The notes: generated by a model from the letters alone, not told the origin. Counted from the stretch's first letter, positions 34,954 to 44,611 are shown. The stretch is DNA of 64,000 nt from Crossiella sp. CA-258035 (GCF_030064675.1 NZ_CP116413.1:5860001-5924000); one strand, 5' to 3'. Numbers and translations: made by a program.

Positions 34954-37859
34954 CGGAGCTGGGTGAAGGTGATGGTCTCGTACGGTCCGCGCACCCCCGT
35001 CTCGTACAGCAGACCCACCGTGGACCCGTTGAGCCGCACCAGGTCCGAGTAGGCGGCCGGGGCTTCGGAGACCCGGTGCAGCTGCCACCAGGTCCGGCCG
35101 TGGTCGGTGCTGGCCCGGACCGACATCGCCCGGCGGGCGGCCGGGTCGGCGGGTCCGGAGTACAGCAGCAGACCGGGATCGTCCGTCTGAAGCACGCTGC
35201 CCTGCACCCTCGGGCCTTCGATCGTCCTTTGTGGACGGTAAGGCGAGCTCAGGGTGCGGCCGCCGTCGTGGCTGACCGCGTCCAGCCTGCCCGCGAGCGT
35301 GCCCTGGTTGCGGCTGGAGAAGTACAGGCGGCCGTCCGGCAGCTGGGCGACGGTGGTCTCGTTGGCCGCGATCTGAGTGTCGGCGCGGTCCTCGGTGAAG
35401 CCGATCCGCCAGGTGTGGCCGCCGTCGTCGCTGAGCAGGGCGTGCCCGCCGTGGTACTTCTGCTCGGCGCCGGTGTCCGCCGAGCCGGACGGTGGCGCGC
35501 TGGAGTGGTTGGCGGGCACCACGATCCGGCCCTGCCGGGTGGTGATCGCGTGGCCGGGGCCGGTGGCGTACCAGCGCCAGTCCGGCTTCTTCGCCGCCGA
35601 GGTGATCTCCCGTTCCGGCGTCCAGCTGCGGCCGTTGTCCCTGCTGCGCTGGAGGAACACCCGCCGGGTGTCGGCCGGGGCCACCGCGCCGGTCATGATC
35701 TCCCGTTCGGTGACCGGGCCGTTGCGGGTGGTCAGCAGCAGGACTTCGCCGCCGGGCAGCGCCACCGGGGCCGGGTTGCCCGCGGTGGCCTCGCCGTTGC
35801 GGGAGACCACCGACAGCGGTCCCCAGGTGCAGCCGCCGTCGCTGGAGCGGCGCAGCACCACGTGGATCGCGCCGGTGTCGCCCGCGGAGTGCACCCGGCC
35901 CTCGGCGAAGGCCAGCACCTCGCCGGAGCTTGCCCGCACCACCGCGGGGATGCGGAAGGTGTGGTAGCCCTCGGTGCCGGCGGTGTAGGGCACGGAGGTG
36001 CAGGGGGTGGGCTGGATGGAGTCCAGAGGCAGCCGGAGCACCTGACCGTCCGGCAGGTCGGCGTTGCTCAGCCGGAGGCGGTCCAGTTCGGCCTTGGTCA
36101 GCGCGCGGGTGTGCAGCCGGACCTCGTCCAGCGCGCCGTCGAAGCGCTGCGTGTGGTCCAGGCGCTGGCCCAGCACGAGTTGGAAGGACACCCGCTGGGT
36201 CACCGAGCCCGCCACCGCGGCGGCCGAACCGGCCTGCACACCGTCCACCCAGAGCAGCAGCCGTCCCGCCGACCGTTGCAGCGCAACGTGGTGCCACTGG
36301 TTGTCGTCGTGGGCATTGGCGGTGGCCACCGAGCTGCTGCCGCTGGGCGTGGTGATCCGGGCGACCAGCCGCTTGTTCGCCGGTTCGGCGCGCAGCCACA
36401 GCTGCGGCGCGCTCTCCCCCATGCCGCCCAGCCACAGCAGGACCTGTTCGCGCTGGGTCCCGCCGTAGCGGAACCAGGTGCTGAAGGTCAGCTCGCCGTC
36501 GCCGGGCAGCCGGGCGCGGTCGTAGGGCACCCGCAGGTAGTCGTCCGCGCCGTCCAGTTCCAGGGCTTTGCCGAACCTGCCTGCGGTGAGCGCGGGACCG
36601 CCGATCGCGTTGGCGTGCTTGTGGATCCGGGACGTGTCGGGAGTGGCCGGACCGGCCGGGTTGCGCCAGCCGAGGTCGTCCTCGGTGAAGCGGGTGAACC
36701 GGATCTCGTCCCTGGCGTCGACCTTGCCGCCCTCGTACAGCAACCCGATCCGGGCGCTGGGCGTCGACGGGTCGCTGAGCTGCACCAGGTCGGAGTAGCC
36801 GGACCAGTCCGAGGTGATCCGGGTGCCCTGTTCGGCGTTCTCCCAGCTGCGGCCGTGGTCGTAGGAGGAGCGGATGGTCATCCACCGGCGGCGGTCGGTG
36901 TCGGCGGGCGCGGAGAACAGCAGCCGGTCCGGGCGGCCGGTGCGTTCCAGCCGCAGCACCGCGCCCTGCACGGTGGGCATGACCAGGTCCGGGATGGCCT
37001 GGAACCGCTGGCTGAAGGTGGCACCGCCGTCCTTGCTGATCGCGAAGCTGTGGTTGCCGACCGCGCTGCCGCCCTGTTCCCGCGCCCCGGCGTAGATCGA
37101 GCCGTCGGCCAGCTCGGTGACGGTGAGCTCCTGTGGTTTCAACGGGAACGGCCCGCCGGGCGGGAACGTGATGCTGTCCACCGCGCCGACCTGCCAGGTC
37201 TTGCCGTGGTCGTCGCTGTAGACCAGGGCGGCCTCGTTGGCCACCGACTTGCTGCTGCCCCGGTCGCTGGTCTCGCCGCACACGCCGAAGACCAGGCGTC
37301 CCTTGTGCGGGCCCCGGGTGAGCTGGATGCCGTGGCCGGGACCGGTGGCGTACCAGTAGTCCCAGGCAGGCAGCTTGACCTGGGCGCTCATCTCCACCGG
37401 CGCCGACCAGGTGAGCCCGTCGTCGTCGCTGTGCTGCACGTGCGGGGTGCGTTTGCACGGCACGTCACAGGGTTTGTCGTCGGTGCGGCCCTTGTTGTAG
37501 CTGGTGAACAGGAAGATCCGGCCGGTGTCGTGGTCCACCACCGGCACCGGGTTGCCGTGGGTGTCCCCCTTGCCCTCGTTGACCAGCCGCAGCGGCGACC
37601 AGGTCTGCCCGCCGTCGGTGGAGCGTTTGAGCACCACGTCGATGTCGCCGGTGTCCCCGCAGTTGAGCACCCGGCCCTCGGCGAAGGCCAGCAGCGAGCC
37701 CTGCGCGGTGCGCACCACGGCGGGGATGCGGAAGCAGTGGTAGCCGGTTTCGTTGGCGGCCTTGAACAACGCCTGCTCGACCGGTTGCGCGGCCGCGACC
37801 GGTGCGGTCAGTCCGGCCAGGAGCAGGAGTAACAGGGAGAACAACGCTGTCACGCGCAC
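34950..37859 (-). CDS. Secreted sialidase with two GH33 domains flanking a LamG-like domain
   Basis: This 969-residue protein has an N-terminal signal peptide (LFSLLLLLLAGLTAPVAAA). The first GH33 domain (about 30-400) starts YHCFRIPAVV and the second (about 630-965) starts YHTFRIPAVV; FRIP holds the first arginine of the triad. Both have several Asp boxes (STDGGQTW, SDDGGHTW and similar). A concanavalin/LamG-like domain (about 430-600: LELDGADDYLRVPYD, WHHVALQ) lies between them. It would release terminal sialic acid from glycans outside the cell. Tandem catalytic domains are unusual. It is the last gene of the transporter operon; its start is GTG 37859, after GAGGAAA. Confidence 0.93.
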   Translation of the reverse strand: MRVTALFSLLLLLLAGLTAPVAAAQPVEQALFKAANETGYHCFRIPAVVRTAQGSLLAFAEGRVLNCGDTGDIDVVLKRSTDGGQTWSPLRLVNEGKGDTHGNPVPVVDHDTGRIFLFTSYNKGRTDDKPCDVPCKRTPHVQHSDDDGLTWSAPVEMSAQVKLPAWDYWYATGPGHGIQLTRGPHKGRLVFGVCGETSDRGSSKSVANEAALVYSDDHGKTWQVGAVDSITFPPGGPFPLKPQELTVTELADGSIYAGAREQGGSAVGNHSFAISKDGGATFSQRFQAIPDLVMPTVQGAVLRLERTGRPDRLLFSAPADTDRRRWMTIRSSYDHGRSWENAEQGTRITSDWSGYSDLVQLSDPSTPSARIGLLYEGGKVDARDEIRFTRFTEDDLGWRNPAGPATPDTSRIHKHANAIGGPALTAGRFGKALELDGADDYLRVPYDRARLPGDGELTFSTWFRYGGTQREQVLLWLGGMGESAPQLWLRAEPANKRLVARITTPSGSSSVATANAHDDNQWHHVALQRSAGRLLLWVDGVQAGSAAAVAGSVTQRVSFQLVLGQRLDHTQRFDGALDEVRLHTRALTKAELDRLRLSNADLPDGQVLRLPLDSIQPTPCTSVPYTAGTEGYHTFRIPAVVRASSGEVLAFAEGRVHSAGDTGAIHVVLRRSSDGGCTWGPLSVVSRNGEATAGNPAPVALPGGEVLLLTTRNGPVTEREIMTGAVAPADTRRVFLQRSRDNGRSWTPEREITSAAKKPDWRWYATGPGHAITTRQGRIVVPANHSSAPPSGSADTGAEQKYHGGHALLSDDGGHTWRIGFTEDRADTQIAANETTVAQLPDGRLYFSSRNQGTLAGRLDAVSHDGGRTLSSPYRPQRTIEGPRVQGSVLQTDDPGLLLYSGPADPAARRAMSVRASTDHGRTWWQLHRVSEAPAAYSDLVRLNGSTVGLLYETGVRGPYETITFTQLR

Positions 37860-37877
37860 GGCGGGTTTCCTCTCGGC

Positions 37878-38834
37878 TCACAGCTCCGGGTGGACACAGC
37901 GGTAGGTGTGCTCGCCGAGGACGGTGAGCGGGGGCAGTTCGGCGGCGCACTCGGCGGTGGCCTTCCAGCAGCGGGTGCGGAAGTTGCAGCCGCTGGGCGG
38001 GTTGGTGGCCGAGGGCACCGGTCCATTGAGGACGATCGGCTCGACGGCGTGCCGCAGGCTCGGCGTGGCCGAGAACAGCGCGCGCATGTAGGGGTGGCGG
38101 GCGGCGGCGGGCACCGCGGCGGCCGGGGCGCGTTCCACGATCCGGCCCAGGTACATGGTGACGATGTGGTCGCTCATCCGCTGCACGGTCTGGATGTCGT
38201 GCGAGACGAACACCATGGCCAAACCGAGCCGTTCGCGCAGCTCCACCAGCAGGTTGAGGATCTGCGCGCGCACGGACACGTCCAGCGCCGAGGTCGGTTC
38301 GTCGGCGACCAGCAGCGCGGGCCGCAGCGCCAGTGCCCGCGCGATGGCCACCCGCTGCCGCTGCCCGCCGGAGAGCTGGCCGGGCACCGCGTCCGCCACG
38401 CTGTCCGGCAGGCCCACCAACGACATCAGCTCGCGCACCCGGTCGGCGCGTTCGGCGGGAGGGCCCTCGCGGTGCACGTCCAGCGGATCGCGGATGATCT
38501 TGGCGATCGGCAGGCGGCGGTTGAGCGCGGTGGCCGGGTCCTGGAAGATCATGCCCACATCACGCCCGAACTTGCTGGCGCGTGCGGTCGCGGTCATCTG
38601 CCACAGCGACTCGCCGCGGTAGCGCACGGTGCCCTGGGTGGGCCGTTGCAGGCCGACGATCACCTTGGCCAGCGTGGACTTCCCGCAGCCGGACTCGCCG
38701 ACCACGCCGATGGTCTGCCCGGCGGCCAGGGTGAGGCTGGCGTCGGTTAGCGCGTAGACGTGATCGTGGCCGAACAGTCGGGCGGCGCGGATCCGGTGCA
38801 CCACATGGACGCCGTCGAGTTCCAGCAGGCTCAT
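37878..38834 (-). CDS. ABC transporter ATPase, Opp/Dpp family (SiaI-like)
   Basis: This 318-residue protein has Walker [10 protein letters not shown], the LSGGQRQR signature and Walker [15 protein letters not shown]-terminal cysteine cluster ([14 protein letters not shown]) is typical of DppF/OppF. It pairs with the ATPase half of the fusion protein upstream, which it overlaps by 4 nt (ATGA). The sialidase gene starts 18 bp downstream. The sialic acid assignment rests on gene order and neighbours. Confidence 0.92.
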   Translation of the reverse strand: MSLLELDGVHVVHRIRAARLFGHDHVYALTDASLTLAAGQTIGVVGESGCGKSTLAKVIVGLQRPTQGTVRYRGESLWQMTATARASKFGRDVGMIFQDPATALNRRLPIAKIIRDPLDVHREGPPAERADRVRELMSLVGLPDSVADAVPGQLSGGQRQRVAIARALALRPALLVADEPTSALDVSVRAQILNLLVELRERLGLAMVFVSHDIQTVQRMSDHIVTMYLGRIVERAPAAAVPAAARHPYMRALFSATPSLRHAVEPIVLNGPVPSATNPPSGCNFRTRCWKATAECAAELPPLTVLGEHTYRCVHPEL

Positions 38835-40735
38835 CGCGCCTCCAGCAGCTCGGTCCGCTCCGCCGGGAAGTGGCAGGCGATGAGGTGGTCTGCCTGGTCG
38901 CCGATCCGCTCCGGCGGTTCCCGGTGGCAGACCGCGCGGGCGGCCGGGCAGCGGTCGGCGAAGCGGCAGCCGGGCGCGAAGTCGGCCGGCGAGGGCACCA
39001 CACCCTTGATCTGGGTCAAGGTTTCCCGTTTGTCCTCAAGGGAAAGCACCGCGGAGAGCAGGCCGCGGGTGTAGTGGTGCCGAGGTGAGCCGACGATCTG
39101 CGCCGTCGCGCCGAGCTCGGCGACCTGGCCGCCGTACATCACCACCACCCGGTCGGCGATCTCGGAGACCAGCGCGAGGTCGTGCGAGACCAGGATCAGC
39201 GCGAAGCCCAGCTCGGCCCGCAACCGCAACAACAACTGCACGATCTGGGCCTGCACGGTGACGTCCAGCGCGGTGGTCGGCTCATCGGCCACGATCAGCC
39301 CAGGACTGCGGGAAAGCGCCATCGCGATGAGCACCCGCTGCCGCTGCCCGCCGGAGAGCTCGTGCGGGTAGGCGCCCAGTGTCCTTTGCGGATCGAGGTT
39401 GACCAGTTCGAGCAGCTCGGCCGGGGAGCGGGTGCCGCCCCGGCGGGTGAACTGCTTGAGCTGGCTGCGAATGGTCATCGCCGGGTTGAGCGAGCTGAGC
39501 GCGTCCTGGTAGATCATCGCCAGGTCCTGGCCGAGGTAGCGGCGGCGCTGCCGGGGCGTCAGGCCGAGCAGGTTCTCCCCGGCGAAGCGGATCTCCCCGG
39601 AGACGCGGGCGTTGTCCGGCAGCAGGCCCATGATGGCCAGCGAGGTCAGCGACTTGCCGCAGCCGGACTCGCCGATCAGGCCGAGCACCTCACCGGCGCG
39701 CACCGTGAACGACACCTCGTCGACCACGTTGACCCCGTTGTGCCGGTCCGGGAAGGAGATCGCGAGCTTGGACACGGCCAGCACGGTCTCCCGGTCGGCC
39801 AGGTCGCGGGCGCGCCGGTGCAGCCGCTCCCCCGCCTCGCGCAGTCCCTCGATCGGCAGCACCGGCTCGGCACCGGCCGGTTCTTCGCTGGTGGCAACGG
39901 CTTTCGCCACCTGACCGGCCTGCGCGCGCCGGGCCGAGGGGGTGGCCCAGGCATCCGAGATGCCCTCGGAGAGCACGTTCAGCGCGAGCACGGTGACCAG
40001 GATGAGCAGGCCGGGGAACAGGGTGGCCCACCAGCCGCCGGTGAGCACCAGGTCCTTGCCGTTGGCCAGCACCGAGCCCCAGGACGGGTCCGGCTGCTGG
40101 ATGCCCGCGCCGATGAAGGACAGCGATGCCTCGAACACGATCGCGTCGGCCACCATCACCGTGCAGAACACCAGCACCGGCGCGGCGCAGTTGACCGCGA
40201 CGTGCTTGAGCAGGATGTAGGCCCGGCGGGCGCCGATGATCCGTTCCGCGGCCACGTAGTCCTCGCGGTACTGGGCCAGCACGTTCGCCCGCACCACCCG
40301 CGCCACCGAGGGCGTGTTCAGGAAGGCGATGGCCAGGACCAGCACCTCGATGCCGCGGCCGAACACCGCGACCAGCACCGCGGCCAGCGCGATGCCGGGG
40401 AAGGCCATCACCACGTCCAGGACCCGCATCGCGGTCTCGTCCAGCGCGCGCCGCGAGGTGGCGGTGACCGCGCCGATCACCGCACCGGCCACCAGGGCCA
40501 GCGCGGTGGCGCCCAGGCCGATGGCCAGCGACCAGCGGGCGCCGTGCAGCAGCCGGGCGAAGATGTCCCGCCCGGCGGAGTCGGTGCCGAACCAGTGTTC
40601 CGCACTCGGCCGGGCCACCGCGGCGCCGGTCAGGTAGGGGTCCCCGGCGATGAGCGGGGCGAGCAGGGCCAGCAGTGCCAACAGGACCAGCACCGCGAGG
40701 GCGAGCAGGGACGGGAGCTTGAGGCGGCGCGTCAC
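38831..40735 (-). CDS. ABC transporter permease-ATPase fusion, Opp/Dpp family (SiaG-like)
   Basis: This 634-residue protein joins a DppC-like permease (about 1-270, five to six membrane segments) to a DppD-like ATPase (about 310-634). The permease has the EAA-type loop AAERIIGARRAYILLKHV. The ATPase has Walker [25 protein letters not shown] and the terminal cysteine motif CRFADRCPAARAVC. The same fusion occurs in the corynebacterial sialic acid transporter SiaEFGI, from memory. It overlaps the genes on both sides by 4 nt. Confidence 0.92.
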   Translation of the reverse strand: MTRRLKLPSLLALAVLVLLALLALLAPLIAGDPYLTGAAVARPSAEHWFGTDSAGRDIFARLLHGARWSLAIGLGATALALVAGAVIGAVTATSRRALDETAMRVLDVVMAFPGIALAAVLVAVFGRGIEVLVLAIAFLNTPSVARVVRANVLAQYREDYVAAERIIGARRAYILLKHVAVNCAAPVLVFCTVMVADAIVFEASLSFIGAGIQQPDPSWGSVLANGKDLVLTGGWWATLFPGLLILVTVLALNVLSEGISDAWATPSARRAQAGQVAKAVATSEEPAGAEPVLPIEGLREAGERLHRRARDLADRETVLAVSKLAISFPDRHNGVNVVDEVSFTVRAGEVLGLIGESGCGKSLTSLAIMGLLPDNARVSGEIRFAGENLLGLTPRQRRRYLGQDLAMIYQDALSSLNPAMTIRSQLKQFTRRGGTRSPAELLELVNLDPQRTLGAYPHELSGGQRQRVLIAMALSRSPGLIVADEPTTALDVTVQAQIVQLLLRLRAELGFALILVSHDLALVSEIADRVVVMYGGQVAELGATAQIVGSPRHHYTRGLLSAVLSLEDKRETLTQIKGVVPSPADFAPGCRFADRCPAARAVCHREPPERIGDQADHLIACHFPAERTELLEAR

Positions 40736-41688
40736 GAGTGGCTCCGCAGGCGTGGGTTGGCGATCAGGTAGAGGATGTCGACGATCAGGTTGACCAGCAC
40801 GAAGCCCAGCGCGATCGTGATCACGAAGCCTTGCACCTTCGCGGTGTCACCGTCGGTGACCGCCTGGATCATGTTCTGCCCCATGCCCGGCAGCGCGAAC
40901 ATGGTCTCGATGACCACCGCGCCGCCGAGCAGGTAGCCCAGCCGCAGGCCGAGCACGGTGAGCGGGGTGACCATCGCGTTGCGCAACACGTTGCGCCCCA
41001 CCACGACCACCGGCGGCAGCCCGCCGCCGCGGGCGGTGCGCACGTAGTCCTTGTCCAGCTCCTCCACCATCGAGGTGCGGATGATCCTGGTCAGCTGGGC
41101 GGCCACCGGCAGCGCGAGGGACACCGCGGGCAGCGCCATCGAGTTCAGCCAGCCACCGAGGGAGTCGGCCGGGCTGATGTAGCCGCTGGTGGGAAACAAG
41201 CCTTGGCCGACGGCCAGCCACTGCACCAGCAGCAACGCGATCCAGAACGCGGGCGCGGCCACCCCGGCCAGCGTGACCAGCCGGATCAGCTGGTCCGGCC
41301 AGCGGTCCCGGAACAGCGCCGAGAGCACGCCCAGCGGCACCGCCAGCAGCAGGCTGATCACCAAGCCCAGCAAGGTGAGTTGCACGGTGAGCGGCAGCGC
41401 GGTGGTGATGGTCTCGGCCACCGACTGCTTGGTGATCAGGCTGGTGCCGAAGTCACCGTGCAGCAGCAGCCAGACGAAGCGCAGGTACTGCACCGGCAAC
41501 GGGTCCAGCAGCCCGTTCTCCCGCCGGAACCGCTCCAGCTGCTCCGGGGTCGCGTTGGCCCCGTCGAAGGCGGCCAGCGCCGGGTCCACCGGGGAGAAGC
41601 GCATCACCACGAACACGAACAGGGTGACGCCGAGCAGCAGCGGCACCAGCGCCAGCAGCCGCCCGAGCAGCATCCGCAGCACGATCAA
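40732..41688 (-). CDS. ABC transporter permease, DppB family (SiaF-like)
   Basis: This 318-residue integral membrane protein has six segments. It has the DppB N-terminal signature (LLLGVTLFVFVVMRFSPVDP) and the coupling loop LDKDYVRTARGGGLPP. It forms the channel with the permease half of the fusion protein. It starts 12 bp after the binding-protein stop. Confidence 0.92.
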   Translation of the reverse strand: MIVLRMLLGRLLALVPLLLGVTLFVFVVMRFSPVDPALAAFDGANATPEQLERFRRENGLLDPLPVQYLRFVWLLLHGDFGTSLITKQSVAETITTALPLTVQLTLLGLVISLLLAVPLGVLSALFRDRWPDQLIRLVTLAGVAAPAFWIALLLVQWLAVGQGLFPTSGYISPADSLGGWLNSMALPAVSLALPVAAQLTRIIRTSMVEELDKDYVRTARGGGLPPVVVVGRNVLRNAMVTPLTVLGLRLGYLLGGAVVIETMFALPGMGQNMIQAVTDGDTAKVQGFVITIALGFVLVNLIVDILYLIANPRLRSHS

Positions 41689-41700
41689 GGCAGCCTCCGC

Positions 41701-43308
41701 TCAGCCGGTCGGCTTGGCCTGGTTGAGGTTGAGCCCCGGGTAGCCCTGGGCGCGGACCCCGCCGAGGGTCCGGGGATCCCACGCGGTCCCGTTCTGGGTG
41801 AAGACGATCGGGTACACCACGGCCTGGTCGGCGAGCAGGTCCAGCGCCTGCTTGACCAGCGCCGCGCGCTCACCGTCCGAGCCGGTGGCCGAGGCCCGGT
41901 CGAGCAGTCGCGACAGCTCTTCTGCCTGCGGCCCCTTCCACTTGGCGTACTTGGGTGCCACGCCGGAGCCCGCGTAGTAGTAGCGGATGAGCAGGTCGGG
42001 GTCGTTGCCGAACTGCTCGGCGTTCTGCGTGGTGGCCACCACCTGGAAGTCCGCGCCGCTGTCCAGCTTGGAGAACAGCGCCTTGGTGTCCTGCGCGTCC
42101 ACTGTGGACTGAACGCCGACGGCGTCCCAGCCCTCCTTGAGCACGTTGACGCAGTCGGCGACCAGGGTGGTGTTGGTGGCGAGCAGGGTGATCCGCAGGT
42201 CGCCGACCCCGGCCTGCCGCAACAGTTCCCGCGCCTTGCCCGGGTCGTAGCCGAGGTCGTTGGCGGCGGGCTGGGCGACGAGCTTGGGGTTGATGAAGGA
42301 GGTGCCAGCGGTGCCCTTGCCGCGGAGTCCAACCTCGATCATCTTCTTCTTGTCGATGGCGTGGTGCAGGGCCTGGCGCACCAGCTTGTTGTCAAAGGGC
42401 GGCCGCGCGGTGTTGAACATCAGCCACAGGTTGTTGCCGCCGTCGGCGAACTCCACCGTCCGCCCGTCCGCGCGCAGCTGGTCGGCGTTGGCCGCCGGGA
42501 TGTTCTCCACGATCTGCACCGCGGGCCGCGCCCCGGAGATCTTGGCCACCCGGGGCGCGGCCTCCACGATGGAGTTCCACAGCATCCGGCGGTACACCGC
42601 GGGCCGCGGCCCGTTGTAGCCGTCGAAGCGCTCGAACCTGGTGTGCGACAACGGGGCCTGCTCCACCACCCGGTACGGCCCCGACCCCACCACCTTGCCG
42701 GCCACCGCGTCCTGCCACCGGCCCTCGAAGACGTGCCTGGGCACGATCTTCACCGTCTGGATCCGTTGCAGCGCATAGTGGAACGGCCCGGCCAGCAGGA
42801 ACTCCACCGAGTGCTCCCCGGTCTTGCGGACCTCCTTGAGCCAGGGCGTGAGGAAGGTCCGGACCAGCACGTTCTCTCCTGGGTCCAGCGCCCTGGCATA
42901 GGTGAACACGACGTCGTCGGCGGTGACCGGCCGCCCGTCGTGCCACTGCGCGCCCGCCCGCAGCTCGAAGGCGAGCCGGGTGCCGGTGGCCTCGGGCAAT
43001 GCCTTGGCCAGCGCCGGATACGGCTCGCGGGTGAGCGGGTCGCCCTCCACCAGCGCCTCGTAGCAGTGCAGCATCGCGGCCATGGCGAAGGCCGAGGCGG
43101 TCTGCAACGGGTCCCAGGTCTGGTTGTTGCCGTAGCCCACCACCGCGGTCAGCGACTCCTTGGTGTCGCCGGTGGAGTTGGTGGAGGCGGGTCCGCCACA
43201 GGCGCCCAGGGCCGAGGAGAAGGCCGCGGCCGCGCCGGCGAGTCCGGTGAGGCGCAACAGATCCCGCCGGCTCAACGGCTGACCGGATCCGAACCGAGTC
43301 GTGGACAC
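41701..43308 (-). CDS. ABC transporter substrate-binding lipoprotein, SBP_bac_5 family (SiaE-like)
   Basis: This 535-residue protein starts at GTG 43308 with GAGGAGG upstream. The N-terminus combines a twin-arginine-like SRRDLLRL with a hydrophobic run ending in the lipobox LGAC. It is therefore probably a lipoprotein, possibly Tat-exported. The rest is a cluster-C oligopeptide-type binding fold (SRTLEPGGWQ-class DPGENV and LAGPFHYALQ segments). This family carries peptides, nickel and also oligosaccharides or sialic acid. First gene of the transporter-sialidase operon, it lies 26 bp downstream of the putative GntR site. Confidence 0.92.
   Translation of the reverse strand: MSTTRFGSGQPLSRRDLLRLTGLAGAAAAFSSALGACGGPASTNSTGDTKESLTAVVGYGNNQTWDPLQTASAFAMAAMLHCYEALVEGDPLTREPYPALAKALPEATGTRLAFELRAGAQWHDGRPVTADDVVFTYARALDPGENVLVRTFLTPWLKEVRKTGEHSVEFLLAGPFHYALQRIQTVKIVPRHVFEGRWQDAVAGKVVGSGPYRVVEQAPLSHTRFERFDGYNGPRPAVYRRMLWNSIVEAAPRVAKISGARPAVQIVENIPAANADQLRADGRTVEFADGGNNLWLMFNTARPPFDNKLVRQALHHAIDKKKMIEVGLRGKGTAGTSFINPKLVAQPAANDLGYDPGKARELLRQAGVGDLRITLLATNTTLVADCVNVLKEGWDAVGVQSTVDAQDTKALFSKLDSGADFQVVATTQNAEQFGNDPDLLIRYYYAGSGVAPKYAKWKGPQAEELSRLLDRASATGSDGERAALVKQALDLLADQAVVYPIVFTQNGTAWDPRTLGGVRAQGYPGLNLNQAKPTG
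42097..42109. repeat. 13-bp palindrome copy 3 (inside the binding-protein gene)
   Basis: GTCCACTGTGGAC on the plus strand, encoding Ser-Thr-Val-Asp on the minus strand with the rare ACA codon. Confidence 0.9.
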
Positions 43309-43333
43309 CCGGCCTCCTCTGCTCTGAGATAGG

Positions 43334-43350
43334 ACGTCCCATGTCCAATG
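43334..43350. promoter_or_regulatory. Candidate GntR/NanR operator, copy 2
   Basis: The plus strand reads ACGTCCCATGTCCAATG, 16 of 17 identical to 30107-30123. It contains the palindrome GGACGTCC at its left edge (43332-43339). It lies 26-42 bp upstream of the binding-protein start. Confidence 0.65.
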
Positions 43351-43383
43351 ACTGGGCAACCATAGGGCGCGACCCCTGGCCGG

Positions 43384-44532
43384 TCAAGGTTTCCGGGCAG
43401 CGCCCAGGTTGACCAGCAGTCCCACCCCGGTGACCGCCGCGGCGACAAGTCCCAGCCGGGCCGGGGTGAGCTGCTCCTGGAGCAGTCCGCCCGCCGCGCC
43501 GCCCAGTGCCACGCCGAGGTAGATGGCGGAGTTGTTCAACCCCAGCAACAGGGCCGAGGCACTGGGCGCGCGCTCGACGAACCGGCTCTGCTGCGGCACC
43601 ACCGGCAGCGACACGCACACACCCCAGCCCACCGCCCAGACCACGGCGACCACCAGGTCGTCGACGGCCAGCGGACTCAGCGCGAGCAGCACGGCGGCCG
43701 CGGCCAGGCCGCCGGTGACCACGTGCCGCGGCGGGTAGCGGTCGGCGAGCCGGCCGGCCACCGTGTTGCCGACCATGTTGCCCACTCCCCAGGCCAGCAG
43801 CACCACGGTCAGCGCGGTGGCCGAGCCGCCGGTGGCCCCGGCCAGCGCCGGGGAGATGTAGGTGTAGAGCACGTGCGTGCCGGCCAGGGTCAGCGTGGTG
43901 ACCGCGAGCAGGCCGAACACCCACGGTTCGCGCAGCGGAGCCAGCCGGGCGCGCAGCCGGTCCGCGGGCAGCGCGATCGGCGGCAGCGACCGGGCCACGC
44001 CGAGCGCGGCCAGCACGCCGAGCCCGGCCACCGCCCACAGGGTCAGCCGCCAGTCCGCGCCGCCGATCAAGGTGCCCGCGGGCAGCCCGAAGGCGATGGC
44101 CAGGGTCAGCCCGCCCATCACCACCGCCAGCGCCCGGCCGCGGCGTTCCGGCGGGGCGATCGCGGCCGCGGCACTGAACGCGGCTGCGCCGATCAGCCCG
44201 GCCCCGACCGCGGTGAGCACCCTGGCCAGCAGCACGGTCAGGTAGTCGGGACCGAGCGCGGTGGCGATGTTGCCCACGGTGAACACCGCCAGCGCCAGCA
44301 GCAGCGCCTTCCGCCGGTCCAGCCCGCTGGTCAGCGCGCCCAGCACCGGCGCGGACACCGCGAAGGCCAGCGCGAACCCGGTGACCAGCTGCCCGGCCGC
44401 GGCCAGGCCGACCTGGAGGTCGGCGGCGATCTGCGGCAGCAGCCCGGCGATGATGAAGCCGTCGGTGCCCACCGCGAACAGCGCGGTCGCCAGCGGCAGC
44501 AGCTGGGCGAACAGCGGTTTCTGCTTGTCCAA
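43384..44532 (-). CDS. MFS transporter of the AraJ/drug:H+ antiporter type
   Basis: About 382 residues with 12 membrane segments. The opening is PLATALFAVGTDGFIIAGLLPQIAADL and the loop after helix 2 is SGLDRRKALL, as in arabinose/chloramphenicol efflux relatives. The likely start is TTG 44532, about 9 nt after AAGGA. Longer frames extend into the divergent regulator gene. It probably exports a small molecule and may be controlled by the AfsR-like protein next to it. Confidence 0.85.
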   Translation of the reverse strand: MDKQKPLFAQLLPLATALFAVGTDGFIIAGLLPQIAADLQVGLAAAGQLVTGFALAFAVSAPVLGALTSGLDRRKALLLALAVFTVGNIATALGPDYLTVLLARVLTAVGAGLIGAAAFSAAAAIAPPERRGRALAVVMGGLTLAIAFGLPAGTLIGGADWRLTLWAVAGLGVLAALGVARSLPPIALPADRLRARLAPLREPWVFGLLAVTTLTLAGTHVLYTYISPALAGATGGSATALTVVLLAWGVGNMVGNTVAGRLADRYPPRHVVTGGLAAAAVLLALSPLAVDDLVVAVVWAVGWGVCVSLPVVPQQSRFVERAPSASALLLGLNNSAIYLGVALGGAAGGLLQEQLTPARLGLVAAAVTGVGLLVNLGAARKP

Positions 44533-44589
44533 GTCCTCACGTCCTTCTTCGGTGTGCCTGCCCGGCCACCCTGCGCGCCGCGACTTGCC

Positions 44590-44611
44590 ACTCGCTGTCC
44601 ACTCGCTGTCC
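44590..44611 (+). promoter_or_regulatory. Tandem 11-bp direct repeat, candidate SARP binding site
   Basis: ACTCGCTGTCC occurs twice in immediate succession (44590-44600 and 44601-44611). It lies 17 bp upstream of the AfsR-like gene's start and in the shared divergent promoter region with the MFS gene. SARPs bind direct repeats spaced 11 bp or a multiple of it, near the -35 region. This fits autoregulation or control of the transporter. Confidence 0.55.

Noticed and set aside
33214-37458. Minus-strand open frame of 1414 codons through the membrane SARP and sialidase
   Set aside because: It is in the wrong frame for both genes, and its sequence is low-complexity Gly/Arg/Pro.
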